Assembly (NCBI RefSeq): GCF_009789535.1
Contig: NZ_WSUT01000005.1
Span: 2,611,001 to 2,675,000 of the forward strand
Length of the DNA: 64,000 bases
DNA from: Sphingomonas carotinifaciens
Lineage (GTDB): Bacteria > Pseudomonadota > Alphaproteobacteria > Sphingomonadales > Sphingomonadaceae
Reading direction: 5' to 3'
Under the pieces are notes generated by a model, which saw nothing but the letters and a program-made list of their open reading frames with translations, was not told where the DNA came from and ran no database searches. Position numbers and translations under genes: made by a program. Positions 20,975 through 31,649 of the stretch are shown here, one piece after another; positions within the stretch are counted from its first letter, which is position 1; each line of letters opens with the position of its first letter.

Positions 20975-21022
20975 GCGGCAATGCCGCGTGTCGAGCCGGT
21001 GTATCGAGAGACGCATTGCCGC
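20975..21022. repeat. Inverted repeat downstream of rsmA, possible terminator stem
   Basis: GCGGCAATGC at 20975-20984 is perfectly complementary to GCATTGCCGC at 21013-21022, separated by 28 bases. It lies in the gap between the convergent rsmA and TPR genes. There is no T-tract, so a terminator role for either gene is only possible. Confidence 0.35.
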
Positions 21023-21111
21023 ACGAAACAGTGCCGCATGCAAGCACCCGTTCCGGCTCTAGCAAGCCTGCTCGGCCGTAATCAGCCGATACGGGCAAAG
21101 CGCCCCAAAGG

Positions 21112-21612
21112 TCAGGGCTTGGCGACCGCCGCCTTGCTCTCCACCGCCGCGGTCGTCACCGGCGGCCCCTTGGCGATCGCCGCGGCCAGGGTCGTCACTT
21201 CGCTGCACTCGCCCTTGCAGAGCGTCCGCAGCTTTGCCAGATTTTCCTTGGCGCGCGTTACCGCGCCCTTCTTCACCAGCGCTTCGCCCTGCCCTTCCAG
21301 TGCGGACCGGTCGTTCGGCTCCAGCAACAGTGCCTCACGGTACAGCCGGATCGCCTTGCCCGGCAGGTCGCGCTGCGTCGCCAGTTCACCCAGCAGCACA
21401 AAGGCCGCCCGGTTGCGCGGATCGACCGTCACCGCGGTCTCCAGCACGTCGGTCGCCCCATCGAGATTGCCGGCGGCGCGTAACGCGCGTCCTTCCGCCA
21501 GCAATTGCAACGAGCGCGCATCGATCTGGTCATCGGGCCGCTGCCCGCTGAGCGAGGTCGATACCGACACCACCGCGAGCGCCGCTGCGAGGGTGAAGGA
21601 CGAGAAGCGCAT
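21112..21612 (-). CDS. Exported TPR-repeat protein
   Basis: A 166-residue protein with a signal peptide (residues 1-23, ending STSLSG). Three TPR-like helical pairs follow: LLAEGRALRAAGNLDGATDVL, AFVLLGELATQRDLPGKAIRLY and the segment from DRSALEGQGEALVKKGAVTRA. The C-terminus has a pair of cysteines (LCKGEC) and an Ala/Lys tail. It is probably a periplasmic scaffold; the partner is unknown. It follows the RsmB-type methyltransferase on the same strand after 32 bases. Confidence 0.75.
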   Translation of the reverse strand: MRFSSFTLAAALAVVSVSTSLSGQRPDDQIDARSLQLLAEGRALRAAGNLDGATDVLETAVTVDPRNRAAFVLLGELATQRDLPGKAIRLYREALLLEPNDRSALEGQGEALVKKGAVTRAKENLAKLRTLCKGECSEVTTLAAAIAKGPPVTTAAVESKAAVAKP

Positions 21613-21644
21613 GATCGTCTCCAACTGGGGCACGGAGCGGGACG

Positions 21645-22832
21645 CTAGCATGGGGCCCGCAACCGCGCGACAAAAAAGCCGTCGGTGCCGTCCGCCGCCG
21701 GGTCCAGTCGCCAGCCCTGACCGTGCCGCCGACCGGCGGGGAGCGACGGTTCCTCCGCGCTCCAGCCATCGTGACGCGCCAGAAACGCCGCGATCTGGTC
21801 CGTGCCTTCTTCGTCCAGCAGCGAGCAGACGATATAGACGATCCGTCCACCCGGCCGCACCAGCGCCGCCGCCACGTCCAGCACATGCGCCTGCGTCGCC
21901 TGCAACCGTGCCAGCCGCTCGGCGGTAAGCCGCCACCGCGCCTCCGGATTGCGCCGCCAGGTGCCCGTTCCCGAACAGGGCGCATCGACGAGCACGCCGT
22001 CCGCCAGTCCGAGCCAGTCCGCCAGCGCCTCGGTTTCGCGGGCCGGGTTCATCAGTCGCGTTTCCGCGATCGTCACCCCCGCCCGCGCCGCGCGTTGCGG
22101 CAGGCGCTGCAACCGCGCCCGATCGACATCGCACGCCAGCAACGCGCCCGCATTGTTCATCGCCGCCGCCAGCGCCAGCGTCTTGCCGCCCGCGCCCGCG
22201 CACAGATCGACGATGCGTTCGCCGGGCACCGCTTGCAACACCGAGCCGACCAATTGGCTGCCCTCGTCCTGCACCTCGATCGCGCCTTCGTCGAATGGCG
22301 CGCTGGCCTCCACCGCGCTACCTGTCGGCAGGCGCACACCGTGTTCGGCAAAGGGCGTCGGTGCCGCATCGGGAAAGGCGGGCAGCACGTCGTCGCGCGT
22401 CGCCTTCAGCCGGTTGACCCGCACATCGAGCGGCGCGCGCTCGACCAGCGCCGGCAACGCCTGCCGTTCCAGCCCCGATGCCAGCAGCGCGGCCTCCAGC
22501 CAGGCCGGCGCCACGCCGCCTGCCGCGCGTGTTTCATCCGCCGAGATCGGCGCTGGGCCATGGCGCGACCCGTCGAAGGTCGCGGCCAGTTCCGCATCGG
22601 CATCCGCCAGCGCCACCATCGCCGCGCGCCCCGACGCCGGTACGTCGCCGGCGGCACGGATTGCCGCATAGACCCGCTCGCGCACCGCGCGCCGGTCTTT
22701 CGATCCGGCATAGCGCCGCTCGGCGAAATAGCGCGCGATCAGCGTGTCGGCCGCCGCGCCGCCGGATCGTGCCGCGCCGATAATCGCATCCAGCAGCTCG
22801 ATCGCCGCCTGTGTTCGTGCGGCCGGGGTCAT
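21645..22832 (-). CDS. RsmB/NOP-family RNA cytosine-C5 methyltransferase
   Basis: A 395-residue SAM-dependent m5C RNA methyltransferase. The N-terminal part (residues 1-140) has a NusB-like helical fold with ARYFAERRYAGSKDRRAVRERVY. The catalytic part shows the SAM site IVDLCAGAGGKTLALAAAM, the DVDRARL acidic loop and the catalytic LVDAPCSGTGTWRRNPEARW. It probably methylates 16S rRNA as RsmB does, but other NOP-family targets cannot be excluded. It lies 15 bases downstream of guaB on the same strand. Confidence 0.9.
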   Translation of the reverse strand: MTPAARTQAAIELLDAIIGAARSGGAAADTLIARYFAERRYAGSKDRRAVRERVYAAIRAAGDVPASGRAAMVALADADAELAATFDGSRHGPAPISADETRAAGGVAPAWLEAALLASGLERQALPALVERAPLDVRVNRLKATRDDVLPAFPDAAPTPFAEHGVRLPTGSAVEASAPFDEGAIEVQDEGSQLVGSVLQAVPGERIVDLCAGAGGKTLALAAAMNNAGALLACDVDRARLQRLPQRAARAGVTIAETRLMNPARETEALADWLGLADGVLVDAPCSGTGTWRRNPEARWRLTAERLARLQATQAHVLDVAAALVRPGGRIVYIVCSLLDEEGTDQIAAFLARHDGWSAEEPSLPAGRRHGQGWRLDPAADGTDGFFVARLRAPC

Positions 22833-22847
22833 GTCTTCGTCTCCGGA

Positions 22848-24437
<1,590 letters not shown>

Positions 24438-24477
24438 CTATACCGTACCACCACGGCCAACAGGGAGAGCAACCGAG

Positions 24478-25434
24478 ATGGGACTGACGATCGCCGCACT
24501 GGCGCTGCTATTGGTGCTCTTCTACCTGATGTCGTCGATCAAGATCGTCCGGCAGGGTTATCAATACACGATCGAACATTTCGGCCGTTACACCACCACC
24601 GCGGCGCCCGGTTTCAACTTCTATCCCGCCTTCTTCTACCGGGTCGGCCGCAAGGTGAACATGATGGAGCAGGTGATCGACATTCCGGGGCAGGAGATTA
24701 TCACCAAGGACAATGCGATGATCTCGACCGACGGGGTCGTCTTCTTCCAGGTTCTGGATGCACCCAAGGCGGCTTATGAAGTCTCCGACCTCTATGTTGC
24801 GCTGCTGAACCTGGTGACTACCAATCTTCGCACCGTGATGGGCGCGATGGACCTGGACGAAACCTTGTCGAAGCGCGACGAAATCAACGCGCGGCTGCTC
24901 AACGTCGTGGATCATGCGACCACCCCCTGGGGCGTCAAGATCACGCGCGTGGAGATCAAGGACATCCGCCCGCCCCGCGATATCGTCGACGCCATGGCCC
25001 GCCAGATGAAGGCGGAGCGGGAAAAGCGCGCCAACATCCTGGAGGCCGAAGGCTCGCGTGCTTCCGAGATCCTGCGTGCCGAGGGGCAGAAGCAGGCTCG
25101 CATCCTGGAGGCCGAGGGCCGCCGCGAATCCGCCTATCGCGACTCCGAAGCCCGCGAGCGCGCCGCGGAGGCCGAGGCCAAGGCGACGCTTGTCGTGTCG
25201 GAGGCGATCGCCGCCGGCGGCACGCAGGCGATCAACTATTTCGTCGCGCAGAAATATGTCGAGGCGGTCGGCAAGTTCGCCACCAGTCCCAACGCAAAGA
25301 CGATCCTGTTCCCCGTCGAGGCGACACAGCTGATCGGCACGCTCGGCGGCATCGGCGAACTCGCCAAGGAAGCACTGGCCTCCACGCCTGAAAAGGCGAA
25401 CCGGCCCGGCAACGTCACGGTGCCGCGCACATGA
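24478..25434 (+). CDS. SPFH/stomatin-like membrane protein (QmcA type)
   Basis: A 318-residue protein with one N-terminal membrane helix ([20 protein letters not shown]) followed by an SPFH/Band-7 domain ([16 protein letters not shown]..., [18 protein letters not shown]). A long charged coiled coil comes next (about 180-250) with repeats of ILEAEG. Such proteins form large membrane rings that scaffold proteases and microdomains. A GGGAGAG purine run lies upstream of the ATG. It is coupled to the NfeD gene by an ATGA overlap, the standard pairing for this family. Confidence 0.9.
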   Translation: MGLTIAALALLLVLFYLMSSIKIVRQGYQYTIEHFGRYTTTAAPGFNFYPAFFYRVGRKVNMMEQVIDIPGQEIITKDNAMISTDGVVFFQVLDAPKAAYEVSDLYVALLNLVTTNLRTVMGAMDLDETLSKRDEINARLLNVVDHATTPWGVKITRVEIKDIRPPRDIVDAMARQMKAEREKRANILEAEGSRASEILRAEGQKQARILEAEGRRESAYRDSEARERAAEAEAKATLVVSEAIAAGGTQAINYFVAQKYVEAVGKFATSPNAKTILFPVEATQLIGTLGGIGELAKEALASTPEKANRPGNVTVPRT

Positions 25435-25880
25435 TCGGGGGCGACATCGGGGCGCCGGGCATCTGGACGGCGGCGGGGCTTGTTCTCGCCATCGCCGAGT
25501 TGTTCGTCCCCGGCGTCTTCCTCATCTTCCTGGCCATCGCGGCCGGCATAACGGCAGCACTCGCCTGGGCACTCCCCGACCTGCCCGTCGCGGCCCAGCT
25601 GGGTGCCTTTGGTTTATGGAGCGGTGTCGCCGTTCTGATCGGGCGACGCTGGTACCGGGACTATCCGGTCGAATCGACCGACCCGCGCCTCAACGATCGC
25701 GCGGCGCGGATGATCGGCCAGATCGCGACCGTCACCACCCCGATCCGCGGCGGCGAGGGTCGCGCCCGTATCGGCGACGGCGAATGGCCGGCGCGCGGCC
25801 CCGATGCGGAAGTCGGCGCCCGGCTGAGGATCGCCCATGTGGAAGGCACGACCGTGTTGCTGGAGCCGCTGTCGGACTGA
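25431..25880 (+). CDS. NfeD-like membrane protein
   Basis: A 149-residue NfeD-family protein: two to three membrane helices ([48 protein letters not shown]) and a C-terminal OB-fold domain ([36 protein letters not shown]). Family members partner SPFH proteins. Its ATG overlaps the SPFH stop, so the two subunits are made together. Confidence 0.9.
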   Translation: MIGGDIGAPGIWTAAGLVLAIAELFVPGVFLIFLAIAAGITAALAWALPDLPVAAQLGAFGLWSGVAVLIGRRWYRDYPVESTDPRLNDRAARMIGQIATVTTPIRGGEGRARIGDGEWPARGPDAEVGARLRIAHVEGTTVLLEPLSD

Positions 25881-26028
25881 ACGGTCGCGGTGTTCGGCCG
25901 ACGGCCGTCTACGGGGGGATCGATGGTGCGAAACCCCTGTCGCGTTGGCGCGGCTTATGGCAAAGCGTTCGCGTGACGTTCCCATCCTGCCAAATGCCCG
26001 TCGTCCGGTCAGGGCCAGCCCGCCGGCC

Positions 26029-27783
26029 ATGACCCACGTTCTCAACATCGCATCCTCGATCCTCGGCCAGCCTTGGCAGTGGCGCGCCACCGCGGCGGAC
26101 GGCCGCGACGGCATGGCCCCGGACGATCTCGTCACGCAATTGCTGCTCGCGCGGGGATGCCCACCCGAAGCGCTGGACGACCACCGATCGCCGTCCATTC
26201 GCGGCTTCATGCCCGATCCCTCGATGTTCCGCGACATGGACCGGGCCGCAGAGCGGCTCGCCGATGCCGTACAAGCAGGCGAGCCGATCGCGATCTTTGG
26301 TGATTACGACGTCGATGGCGCGACCTCTGCCGCCCTGCTGCTGCTCGTACTGCGCGATCTCGGGCTGGAGGCCCGCCCCTATATTCCCAATCGTCTGTTG
26401 GAAGGCTATGGTCCGTCCGGACCTGCGCTTCTTCGACTGAAAGACGAAGGCGCATCGCTGATCGTCACGGTCGATTGCGGCGCGCAGGCTTTCGACGCCC
26501 TGGCCGTGGCACGCGACGCCGGGATCGACATCGTGGTGGTCGATCACCACAAATGCGCCGCCGCGCTTCCGCATGCCCATGCCCTTGTCAATCCGAACCG
26601 CCTCGACGAGGGCGAGGGCGCAGCCCATGGCCATCTGGCAGCGGTGGGGGTGTGCTTCCTGCTCGCCGCGGCGCTCATCCGAACGTTGCGCATGCGTGGC
26701 CATTTCGGGGACCGTGCCGAGCCACGCCTGATCGACCATCTCGATCTCGTTGCGCTCGGCACCGTGGCGGATGTGGCGCAACTCCGCGGCCTGAACCGGG
26801 CCTTTGTGGCACAAGGGCTCAAGGTCATGGCCCAGCGCCGCAATCCTGGCGTCGCCGCCTTGATCGAGGCGTCGCGGCTTACCCGTGCGCCGACCTGCGC
26901 CGATCTCGGCTTCGCACTCGGGCCGCGTATCAACGCCGGAGGCCGGGTCGGCCGGGCGGATCTCGGTGTGCGCCTGCTCACCACACGCGATCCCGCCGAG
27001 GCACAGGCGATCGCGATCGAACTCGATCGCTTGAACGATGAGCGCCGCCAGATCGAGGCTGGTGTTCAGGCGACCGCCGAGACGCTTGCCGCAACCGGCA
27101 GCCGCGTGGCCGTCGTGGCCGGACACGGCTGGCATCCCGGTGTGATCGGCATCGTTGCCGGACGCCTCAAGGAAAAGCTTGGCCGACCTGCCGTCGTCAT
27201 TGCGCTGGACGAGAACGGCATCGGCAAGGGATCCGGCCGCTCGATCACCGGCGTCGACCTCGGCGCTGCGATCCTGGCCGCCAAGGAACACGGCATCCTC
27301 ACCGCGGGTGGCGGTCATGCCATGGCGGCTGGCCTGACTGTCGCGGAGGACCGGCTGGACGATCTGGCAGTATTTCTCGAGGAACGCCTGGGCGAGGCGG
27401 TGGACCGGGCCAGTGAGGGCCGCTCCCTGCTTCTGGATGCGGTTCTGTCTCCGGCCGGGGTAAATGCTGCCCTTGTCGAGGCGATGGAGGCCGGCGGTCC
27501 CTACGGCGTCGGCTGGCCTGCTCCCCGCGTAGCGGCCGGCCCATTCCGCATCATCCGCGCCGACCTGGTCGGAACCGATCATGTCCGCGCTATCGTGGCC
27601 GGTCCCGACGGCGCGCGTTTGAAGGCGATGGCCTGGCGCTCCGCCGCCTCCGCGCTCGGCCAGGCGCTTCTCAGCGCCGGCCCTTCGCGCACCTTGTGGT
27701 TGGCCGGGCGCCCCAAGCTCGATGACTGGTCCGGCCGCAATGTTGCAGAATTGCACGTGGATGATGCCGCATGGGTCGATTGA
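26029..27783 (+). CDS. recJ: Single-stranded-DNA-specific 5'-3' exonuclease RecJ
   Basis: DHH-family exonuclease used in recombinational repair and mismatch excision. The 584-residue product shows FGDYDVDGATSAALL (motif I), VTVDCG, VVDHHK (the DHH motif), LGPRINAGGRVGRADLG, and the DHHA1 domain with HGWHPGVIGIVAGRLKEK and GGHAMAAGL. The ATG at 26029 was chosen because the protein before it does not resemble RecJ. It has its own promoter in the 148 bases after the NfeD gene. A tRNA-Glu gene follows after 49 bases. Confidence 0.94.
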   Translation: MTHVLNIASSILGQPWQWRATAADGRDGMAPDDLVTQLLLARGCPPEALDDHRSPSIRGFMPDPSMFRDMDRAAERLADAVQAGEPIAIFGDYDVDGATSAALLLLVLRDLGLEARPYIPNRLLEGYGPSGPALLRLKDEGASLIVTVDCGAQAFDALAVARDAGIDIVVVDHHKCAAALPHAHALVNPNRLDEGEGAAHGHLAAVGVCFLLAAALIRTLRMRGHFGDRAEPRLIDHLDLVALGTVADVAQLRGLNRAFVAQGLKVMAQRRNPGVAALIEASRLTRAPTCADLGFALGPRINAGGRVGRADLGVRLLTTRDPAEAQAIAIELDRLNDERRQIEAGVQATAETLAATGSRVAVVAGHGWHPGVIGIVAGRLKEKLGRPAVVIALDENGIGKGSGRSITGVDLGAAILAAKEHGILTAGGGHAMAAGLTVAEDRLDDLAVFLEERLGEAVDRASEGRSLLLDAVLSPAGVNAALVEAMEAGGPYGVGWPAPRVAAGPFRIIRADLVGTDHVRAIVAGPDGARLKAMAWRSAASALGQALLSAGPSRTLWLAGRPKLDDWSGRNVAELHVDDAAWVD

Positions 27784-27832
27784 CCGCTTGACGGAGTCCG
27801 ACAAGTCCTCTAGGCGCACCTCCACGCCTGAC

Positions 27833-27907
27833 GGCCCCTTCGTCTAGCGGTTAGGACGCGGCCCTTTCACGGCTGAAGCACGGGTTCGATTCCCGTAGGG
27901 GTCACCA
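27833..27907 (+). tRNA. tRNA-Glu (anticodon TTC)
   Basis: A 75-base cloverleaf. The acceptor stem GGCCCCT pairs with AGGGGTC, the D arm has TAGCGGTTAGGA, the anticodon loop is CTTTCAC with TTC, and the T arm is CGGGTTCGATTCCCG. The CCA end is encoded. It follows recJ and immediately precedes an integrase gene, so its 3' half is the likely integration site of the island. Confidence 0.97.
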
Positions 27908-27993
27908 CTCCCACGCCAAGTCGCGGAGTTTGACGGAAAACGGCGGAAATCAACGCTTCATTAGGTGCCCGATGCTACGAAAGGGTGCTACGA

Positions 27994-29919
27994 ATGGGGC
28001 GTCGGATGAGTCACTCGCACAAGCGCGCGAGCTCGCGAAATGCATGGTTCCGGATGGATGTCCCCAAGGACATTCGTCACCTCGCGGGCAAGACGTCCTG
28101 GCAGCATTCCCTGAACACCGCAGAGCCGAATCTCGCCGCACAGCGTCGCGCTACGTGGAGCGCGCACTACAAGGGCGAGGTGATCCGGCTGCGGATGCTT
28201 GCGGCGCAGGAGGCACAGCAATCCACCGACGCGCTTGTCGACCAGGCCTTCGACAAGCTGGCTCAATTCTCCTGCTCGATGGATCTGGCGGTTGCGGGCG
28301 AATTGCAGAAGCTTGCATCCATCGTCCGGTCGTCGTGGAGCAATGCTCATGCCCAAGCCGTGGAACGGCAGCATCTCGGCGAGGCCTGGACGAGCCTGCT
28401 CGACCCGGAACCAGCGTCGATTCCGTCGATCGACGACGATGAGGAGCGCCGCCGGTTCCAGCTCCGCGCCGAAATCCTCGAGAGCAACGCCGCGACCAGC
28501 GGCATCGTCTACCAGGAACTCGCCCGCGAGTTGCTGTCGCGCGGCGTGTACGAACCGCTGCACTTCGCCATCAGCTACCTGCCCTATTTGGTCCCGGCCA
28601 TCGATCTCTCCACGAAAGCTGCCTATAACTGCGTCGCGCAGGCTTATCTGACGCGACTGGCCGAGCATGCGTTCGGCTCTTGGCCGGTGGGCATCCGTGA
28701 AGCACTGCGGCCCGTCGTCACGTCGGCGACGAACAGCGTTGCCGCGCCAGCGATTGCGCCGGCGCCACCGACGTTTCCGGCAGCATTACCCTGCCCTGCG
28801 CCGGCCCATCATCACACGCTGTCCGAAGCTTTCGATCTCTGGCGCAAGCGCAAGCGGATCACCGGCAAGGACAAGACCGCCGACGAGTTCGCCAAGGCGA
28901 TCGCGCGCTTCGAAGAACTCACCGGCACCAGCATGGTGGGAGCAATCACGCCCGCGATGGTGCGCATGTTCATTTCGCTGGTCGAGCAACTGCCCTTCCG
29001 CCCGAAGAAATGCGTCAGCGCTCTGCCGCTAATCGAGCAGATCGCCCTGGCGCATGCAAAAGCTTTGCCGACGCTGTCGCCGCCGACGGTCGGCAAGCAG
29101 CTGACCGCCCTTCGCGCGATCCTGAGCGTGGCCAAGGATGCGGATTGGATCGCCAGCAATCCGGCGCAAGGCATCTCGGTCGAGGGAGCCACCTGGGAGG
29201 GCGACGAACGCGACCACTTCTCGGATGAGGACATGCGGCGCATCTATGCCTCGCCGCTGATGACCGATCCCGATGCCTGCGATGACACGATGTTCTGGAT
29301 CCTGTTCCTGGCACCGTTCCACGGATCGCGCCCGGGCGAGCATTGCAAGCTCAAACCGAGCGAGATCGTGCAGGATGATGGCGAATGGGTCATGCGGTTC
29401 CGCCGGGATCGCCGCATCCGCCCCACCGCTGCCATGAGCAATGAAACACGCCCGCGGCGGCAAAAGACGCGCAGCTCGGTCCGCGACGTGCCGATCCACT
29501 GGATTCTACTCGAAGCGGGCTTTGTTGACTTCGCCCGCCGGCAGCGAAACCGTGGCGCGGAGTGGCTGTTCGACGATCTCGAGGCCGACAAGTATGGCGA
29601 CCGGTACAAATACCTGTCACGCCGGATCAACGATGCCTTGCGCAAGCTCGGCATCCATGAACCGGACAAGTCCTTTTACTCCACCCGCCATACCATGAAG
29701 CGCGAGGGACGGCGGCTCAGGATTGACAATCAGAGCCTCGACCAGCTTGCCGGCCATGCTCCGGTGTCGGTGGGGGGTCGCTACGGGCAAGGATCATCCA
29801 CCGAAACGCTTAAGGCCGACCTCGATCGCCTGGAATTTCGAAGTGTACCGTGGGACGACGTTGTCGTCTGCGCTCAGAAACGCCTCGTCCGCCTTGGAGC
29901 CGACAGGGGCGGCGCTTGA
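27994..29919 (+). CDS. Tyrosine recombinase (integrase) of a genomic island
   Basis: A 641-residue phage-type integrase. The N-terminus (WFRMDVPKDIRHLAGKTSWQ) resembles the small DUF6538-type domain of tyrosine recombinases. A long helical middle and SAM-like core-binding domain (TLSEAFDLWRKRKRITG, about 275-380) follow, then the catalytic domain. Visible active-site residues are Arg in GSRPGEH (about 445), RHTMK (about 564, with Lys where many integrases have Arg, as is usual for this subfamily), His in LAGHAP (587) and Tyr in GGRYGQG (596). Start codons at 27985 (GTG), 27994 and 28006 are all possible. It begins 86 bases after tRNA-Glu, the usual arrangement for a tRNA-targeting element. 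Confidence 0.88.
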   Translation: MGRRMSHSHKRASSRNAWFRMDVPKDIRHLAGKTSWQHSLNTAEPNLAAQRRATWSAHYKGEVIRLRMLAAQEAQQSTDALVDQAFDKLAQFSCSMDLAVAGELQKLASIVRSSWSNAHAQAVERQHLGEAWTSLLDPEPASIPSIDDDEERRRFQLRAEILESNAATSGIVYQELARELLSRGVYEPLHFAISYLPYLVPAIDLSTKAAYNCVAQAYLTRLAEHAFGSWPVGIREALRPVVTSATNSVAAPAIAPAPPTFPAALPCPAPAHHHTLSEAFDLWRKRKRITGKDKTADEFAKAIARFEELTGTSMVGAITPAMVRMFISLVEQLPFRPKKCVSALPLIEQIALAHAKALPTLSPPTVGKQLTALRAILSVAKDADWIASNPAQGISVEGATWEGDERDHFSDEDMRRIYASPLMTDPDACDDTMFWILFLAPFHGSRPGEHCKLKPSEIVQDDGEWVMRFRRDRRIRPTAAMSNETRPRRQKTRSSVRDVPIHWILLEAGFVDFARRQRNRGAEWLFDDLEADKYGDRYKYLSRRINDALRKLGIHEPDKSFYSTRHTMKREGRRLRIDNQSLDQLAGHAPVSVGGRYGQGSSTETLKADLDRLEFRSVPWDDVVVCAQKRLVRLGADRGGA

Positions 29920-29949
29920 TAACGCCAACGCGTGTTGAATGCCTGCTTT

Positions 29950-30051
29950 TGACGGTCCCCCGGTTTCTCATCCGGGCAGGATGCGAGCTTCCGGACTGCA
30001 TGACGGTCCCCCGGTTTCTCATCCGGGCAGGATGCGAGCTTCCGGACTGCA
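29950..30051. repeat. Exact 51-bp tandem duplication of the IS end
   Basis: Bases 29950-30000 and 30001-30051 are identical. Each copy starts with the terminal inverted-repeat sequence TGACGGTCCCCCGGTTTCTC and reaches into the 3' end of the transposase gene. The inner copy belongs to the intact IS; the outer is an extra, abutting IS end. Confidence 0.95.
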
Positions 30052-30897
30052 TCCGCCGGGGTTAACCCCGGCGGATGCAGCATATTCGGCTGGCGTCAGC
30101 CAGCCAAGCGCCGTGTGAGGACGGCTCTCGTTATAGTCCCGCCGCCAGGCCTCGATCTTGGTTCTTGCGTCCGCCAGTGACAGGAACCAGTGGCTGTTCA
30201 GGCACTCGTCACGCAGGCGGCCGTTGAACGACTCCACAAAAGCGTTGTCGGTCGGTTTGCCCGGCCGCGAGAAGTCGAGCGTGACGCCGTTCTCGTACGC
30301 CCATCGATCCAGTGCTTTCGAGATGAACTCCGGACCATTGTCGACCCGGATGGTCTTGGGCGCACCACGTGTCGCCGAAATCCGCGTCATTGTCGCCACG
30401 ACCTGTTCACCCTTGATGCCCTGGTCGACATCGATCGCCAGCGCTTCACGGGTGAAGGCATCGACCACCGTCAGCGCCCGCAGCCGTCGGCCATCGAACA
30501 AGGCATCCGAGACGAAGTCCATCGACCACATCTCGTTAGGCGCCGACGCTGCGGGCTGGCGTTCGCGGTTCGCAGCGCTGACGTTGCGCCGAGGACGTTT
30601 GAGCCGGAGGCTCAGCCCATCTTCCCGGTAGAGCCGATAGACGCGCTTATGGTTCACCAGCCAGCCTTCCCTGCGTAGCAGGATGTAGATCCGGAAATAG
30701 CCGTAGCGCACCCGTGCCGCCGCCAGATCGTGGATGCGCAACCGCAGCGGCGCCTGGTCAGGCTTGTGCGACACGTACCGCACCGACGAGCGGTCGACGC
30801 CGAGCGCGAGGCAGCTACGCCGCTCGCTGACGCCATGGGACGCCTGGACGTGCGCGACGATCTCGCGCCGTCGCCCAGGCGTCAGAGCTTTTTTGCG
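30019..30897 (-). CDS. IS3-family transposase OrfB (made by -1 frameshift)
   Basis: DDE integrase-core transposase. The frame opens upstream near the orfA end, where translation enters as KALTPGRRREIVAHVQ, and the first internal ATG is at 30783. An HTH_21-like segment (YGYFRIYILLRREGWLVNHK) is followed by the rve catalytic core: MWSMDFVSDAL (first D), IRVDNGPEFISK (second D) and AFVESFNGRLRDECLN (E). The C-terminus runs into the terminal repeat and ends ARILPG. It is expressed as a fusion with OrfA by frameshifting at the A6G run. Confidence 0.9.
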   Translation of the reverse strand, partial: RKKALTPGRRREIVAHVQASHGVSERRSCLALGVDRSSVRYVSHKPDQAPLRLRIHDLAAARVRYGYFRIYILLRREGWLVNHKRVYRLYREDGLSLRLKRPRRNVSAANRERQPAASAPNEMWSMDFVSDALFDGRRLRALTVVDAFTREALAIDVDQGIKGEQVVATMTRISATRGAPKTIRVDNGPEFISKALDRWAYENGVTLDFSRPGKPTDNAFVESFNGRLRDECLNSHWFLSLADARTKIEAWRRDYNESRPHTALGWLTPAEYAASAGVNPGGCSPEARILPG

Positions 30898-31148
30898 AGC
30901 ACGTCCTGCAGGATATGCTTGTCCAAGCTCAGATCCGCGACGAGTTGCTTGAGCTTACGATTCTCGTCCTCGAGCTGCTTGACCCGCCGCAGCTCGCCGA
31001 CGCCCAGCCCGCCATACACCTTCTTCCAGCGGTAGAACGTCTGCTCCGACACGCCCATCCGGCGAATAACCTCGGCCACCGGCGTGCCCATCTCCGCCTG
31101 CTTCAGCGCAAACGCAATCTGCTCTTCCGTGTACCTCGACTTCTTCAT
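30882..31148 (-). CDS. IS3-family transposase OrfA
   Basis: An 88-residue protein with an N-terminal helix-turn-helix (YTEEQIAFALKQAEMGTPVAEVIRRMGVSE, shown in parts: AEVIRRMGVSEQTFYRWKK) and a C-terminal leucine-zipper-like coiled coil (VKQLEDENRKLKQLVADLSL). It binds the IS ends. The last codons AAA AAG CTC TGA contain the slippery run that lets some ribosomes continue into OrfB. Confidence 0.92.
   Translation of the reverse strand: MKKSRYTEEQIAFALKQAEMGTPVAEVIRRMGVSEQTFYRWKKVYGGLGVGELRRVKQLEDENRKLKQLVADLSLDKHILQDVLAKKL
30888..30894 (-). promoter_or_regulatory. Programmed -1 frameshift slippery site of the IS
   Basis: On the minus strand the sequence is AAAAAAG just before the orfA stop codon, the classical IS3-family slippery heptamer. 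A -1 slip converts the orfA ending KKL-stop into KKALTPGRRR, which is the start of the OrfB frame. Confidence 0.8.
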
Positions 31149-31227
31149 GTTCCAGCTCCTTGCCCGCAGGCTTCAAAGGGCCGGAAAACTCTCACTCAAC
31201 ATGGATGAAAAAACAGGGGGGACGTCA

Positions 31228-31649
31228 ATCCCCGATGGTCTGCCGCAAGCCTATAGCGGTCAGATTGTGCACGAACTACGGCTGATCGGCGAACTCGGCT
31301 AACCGCGGCATCTCCGCAAAGATGACGACGGCTTTCTCGCAAGCGCAACCGCGCGATCTCGGACGCCTGATCCGCTAACGACGCCCTTGTCGATACTGGC
31401 GGCTTCGTCGCCGGGCTGGCTGGCGGGGCACTGCTCTCCCGCTGCTTGCGCTGCCAGCGACGCAGCAGCGTGGGCACAATACCCAATCCAGCCGCTATCT
31501 CAGCCTGCGGGCGGCCGCTCGTCTCCCACAGCGCCACAGCCTCGCGCTTGAACTCGTCCGTCAAACGACCCTTCGGCGTACTTGCCATCAAAACACCTCT
31601 TGGCTCCGCAGAGCCTCTCATCGGTGTCCGTCAAACAGGGGGTAGATCA
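31228..31649 (-). pseudogene. Broken IS3-family element: orfA fragment plus one terminal repeat
   Basis: On the minus strand a transposase OrfA starts at 31588 (MASTPKGRLTDEFKREAVAL) with the helix-turn-helix ending GLGIVPTLLRRWQRKQRE. After SEIARLR, at about 31340, codons are missing and the frame shifts; the family continuation EKAVVIFAEMPR is found in the next frame. The element's outer end at 31623-31649 reads inwards TGATCTACCCCCTGTTTGAC. OrfB and the other end are absent, and the intact IS abuts at 31227. The gene is non-functional. Confidence 0.82.

Larger units (their letters stand above)
30001..31227 (-). mobile_element. Intact IS3-family insertion sequence (IS407-like)
   Basis: A 1227-bp element with two transposase frames on the minus strand. 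The left end reads TGACGGTCCCCCGGTTTCTC; the right end read inwards is TGACGTCCCCCCTGTTTTTT, an imperfect inverted repeat with TG...CA termini typical of IS3. Both orfA and orfB look undamaged, so the element may be active. No target-site duplication is evident: the left flank is an extra copy of its own end and the right flank is part of another IS. Confidence 0.88.
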
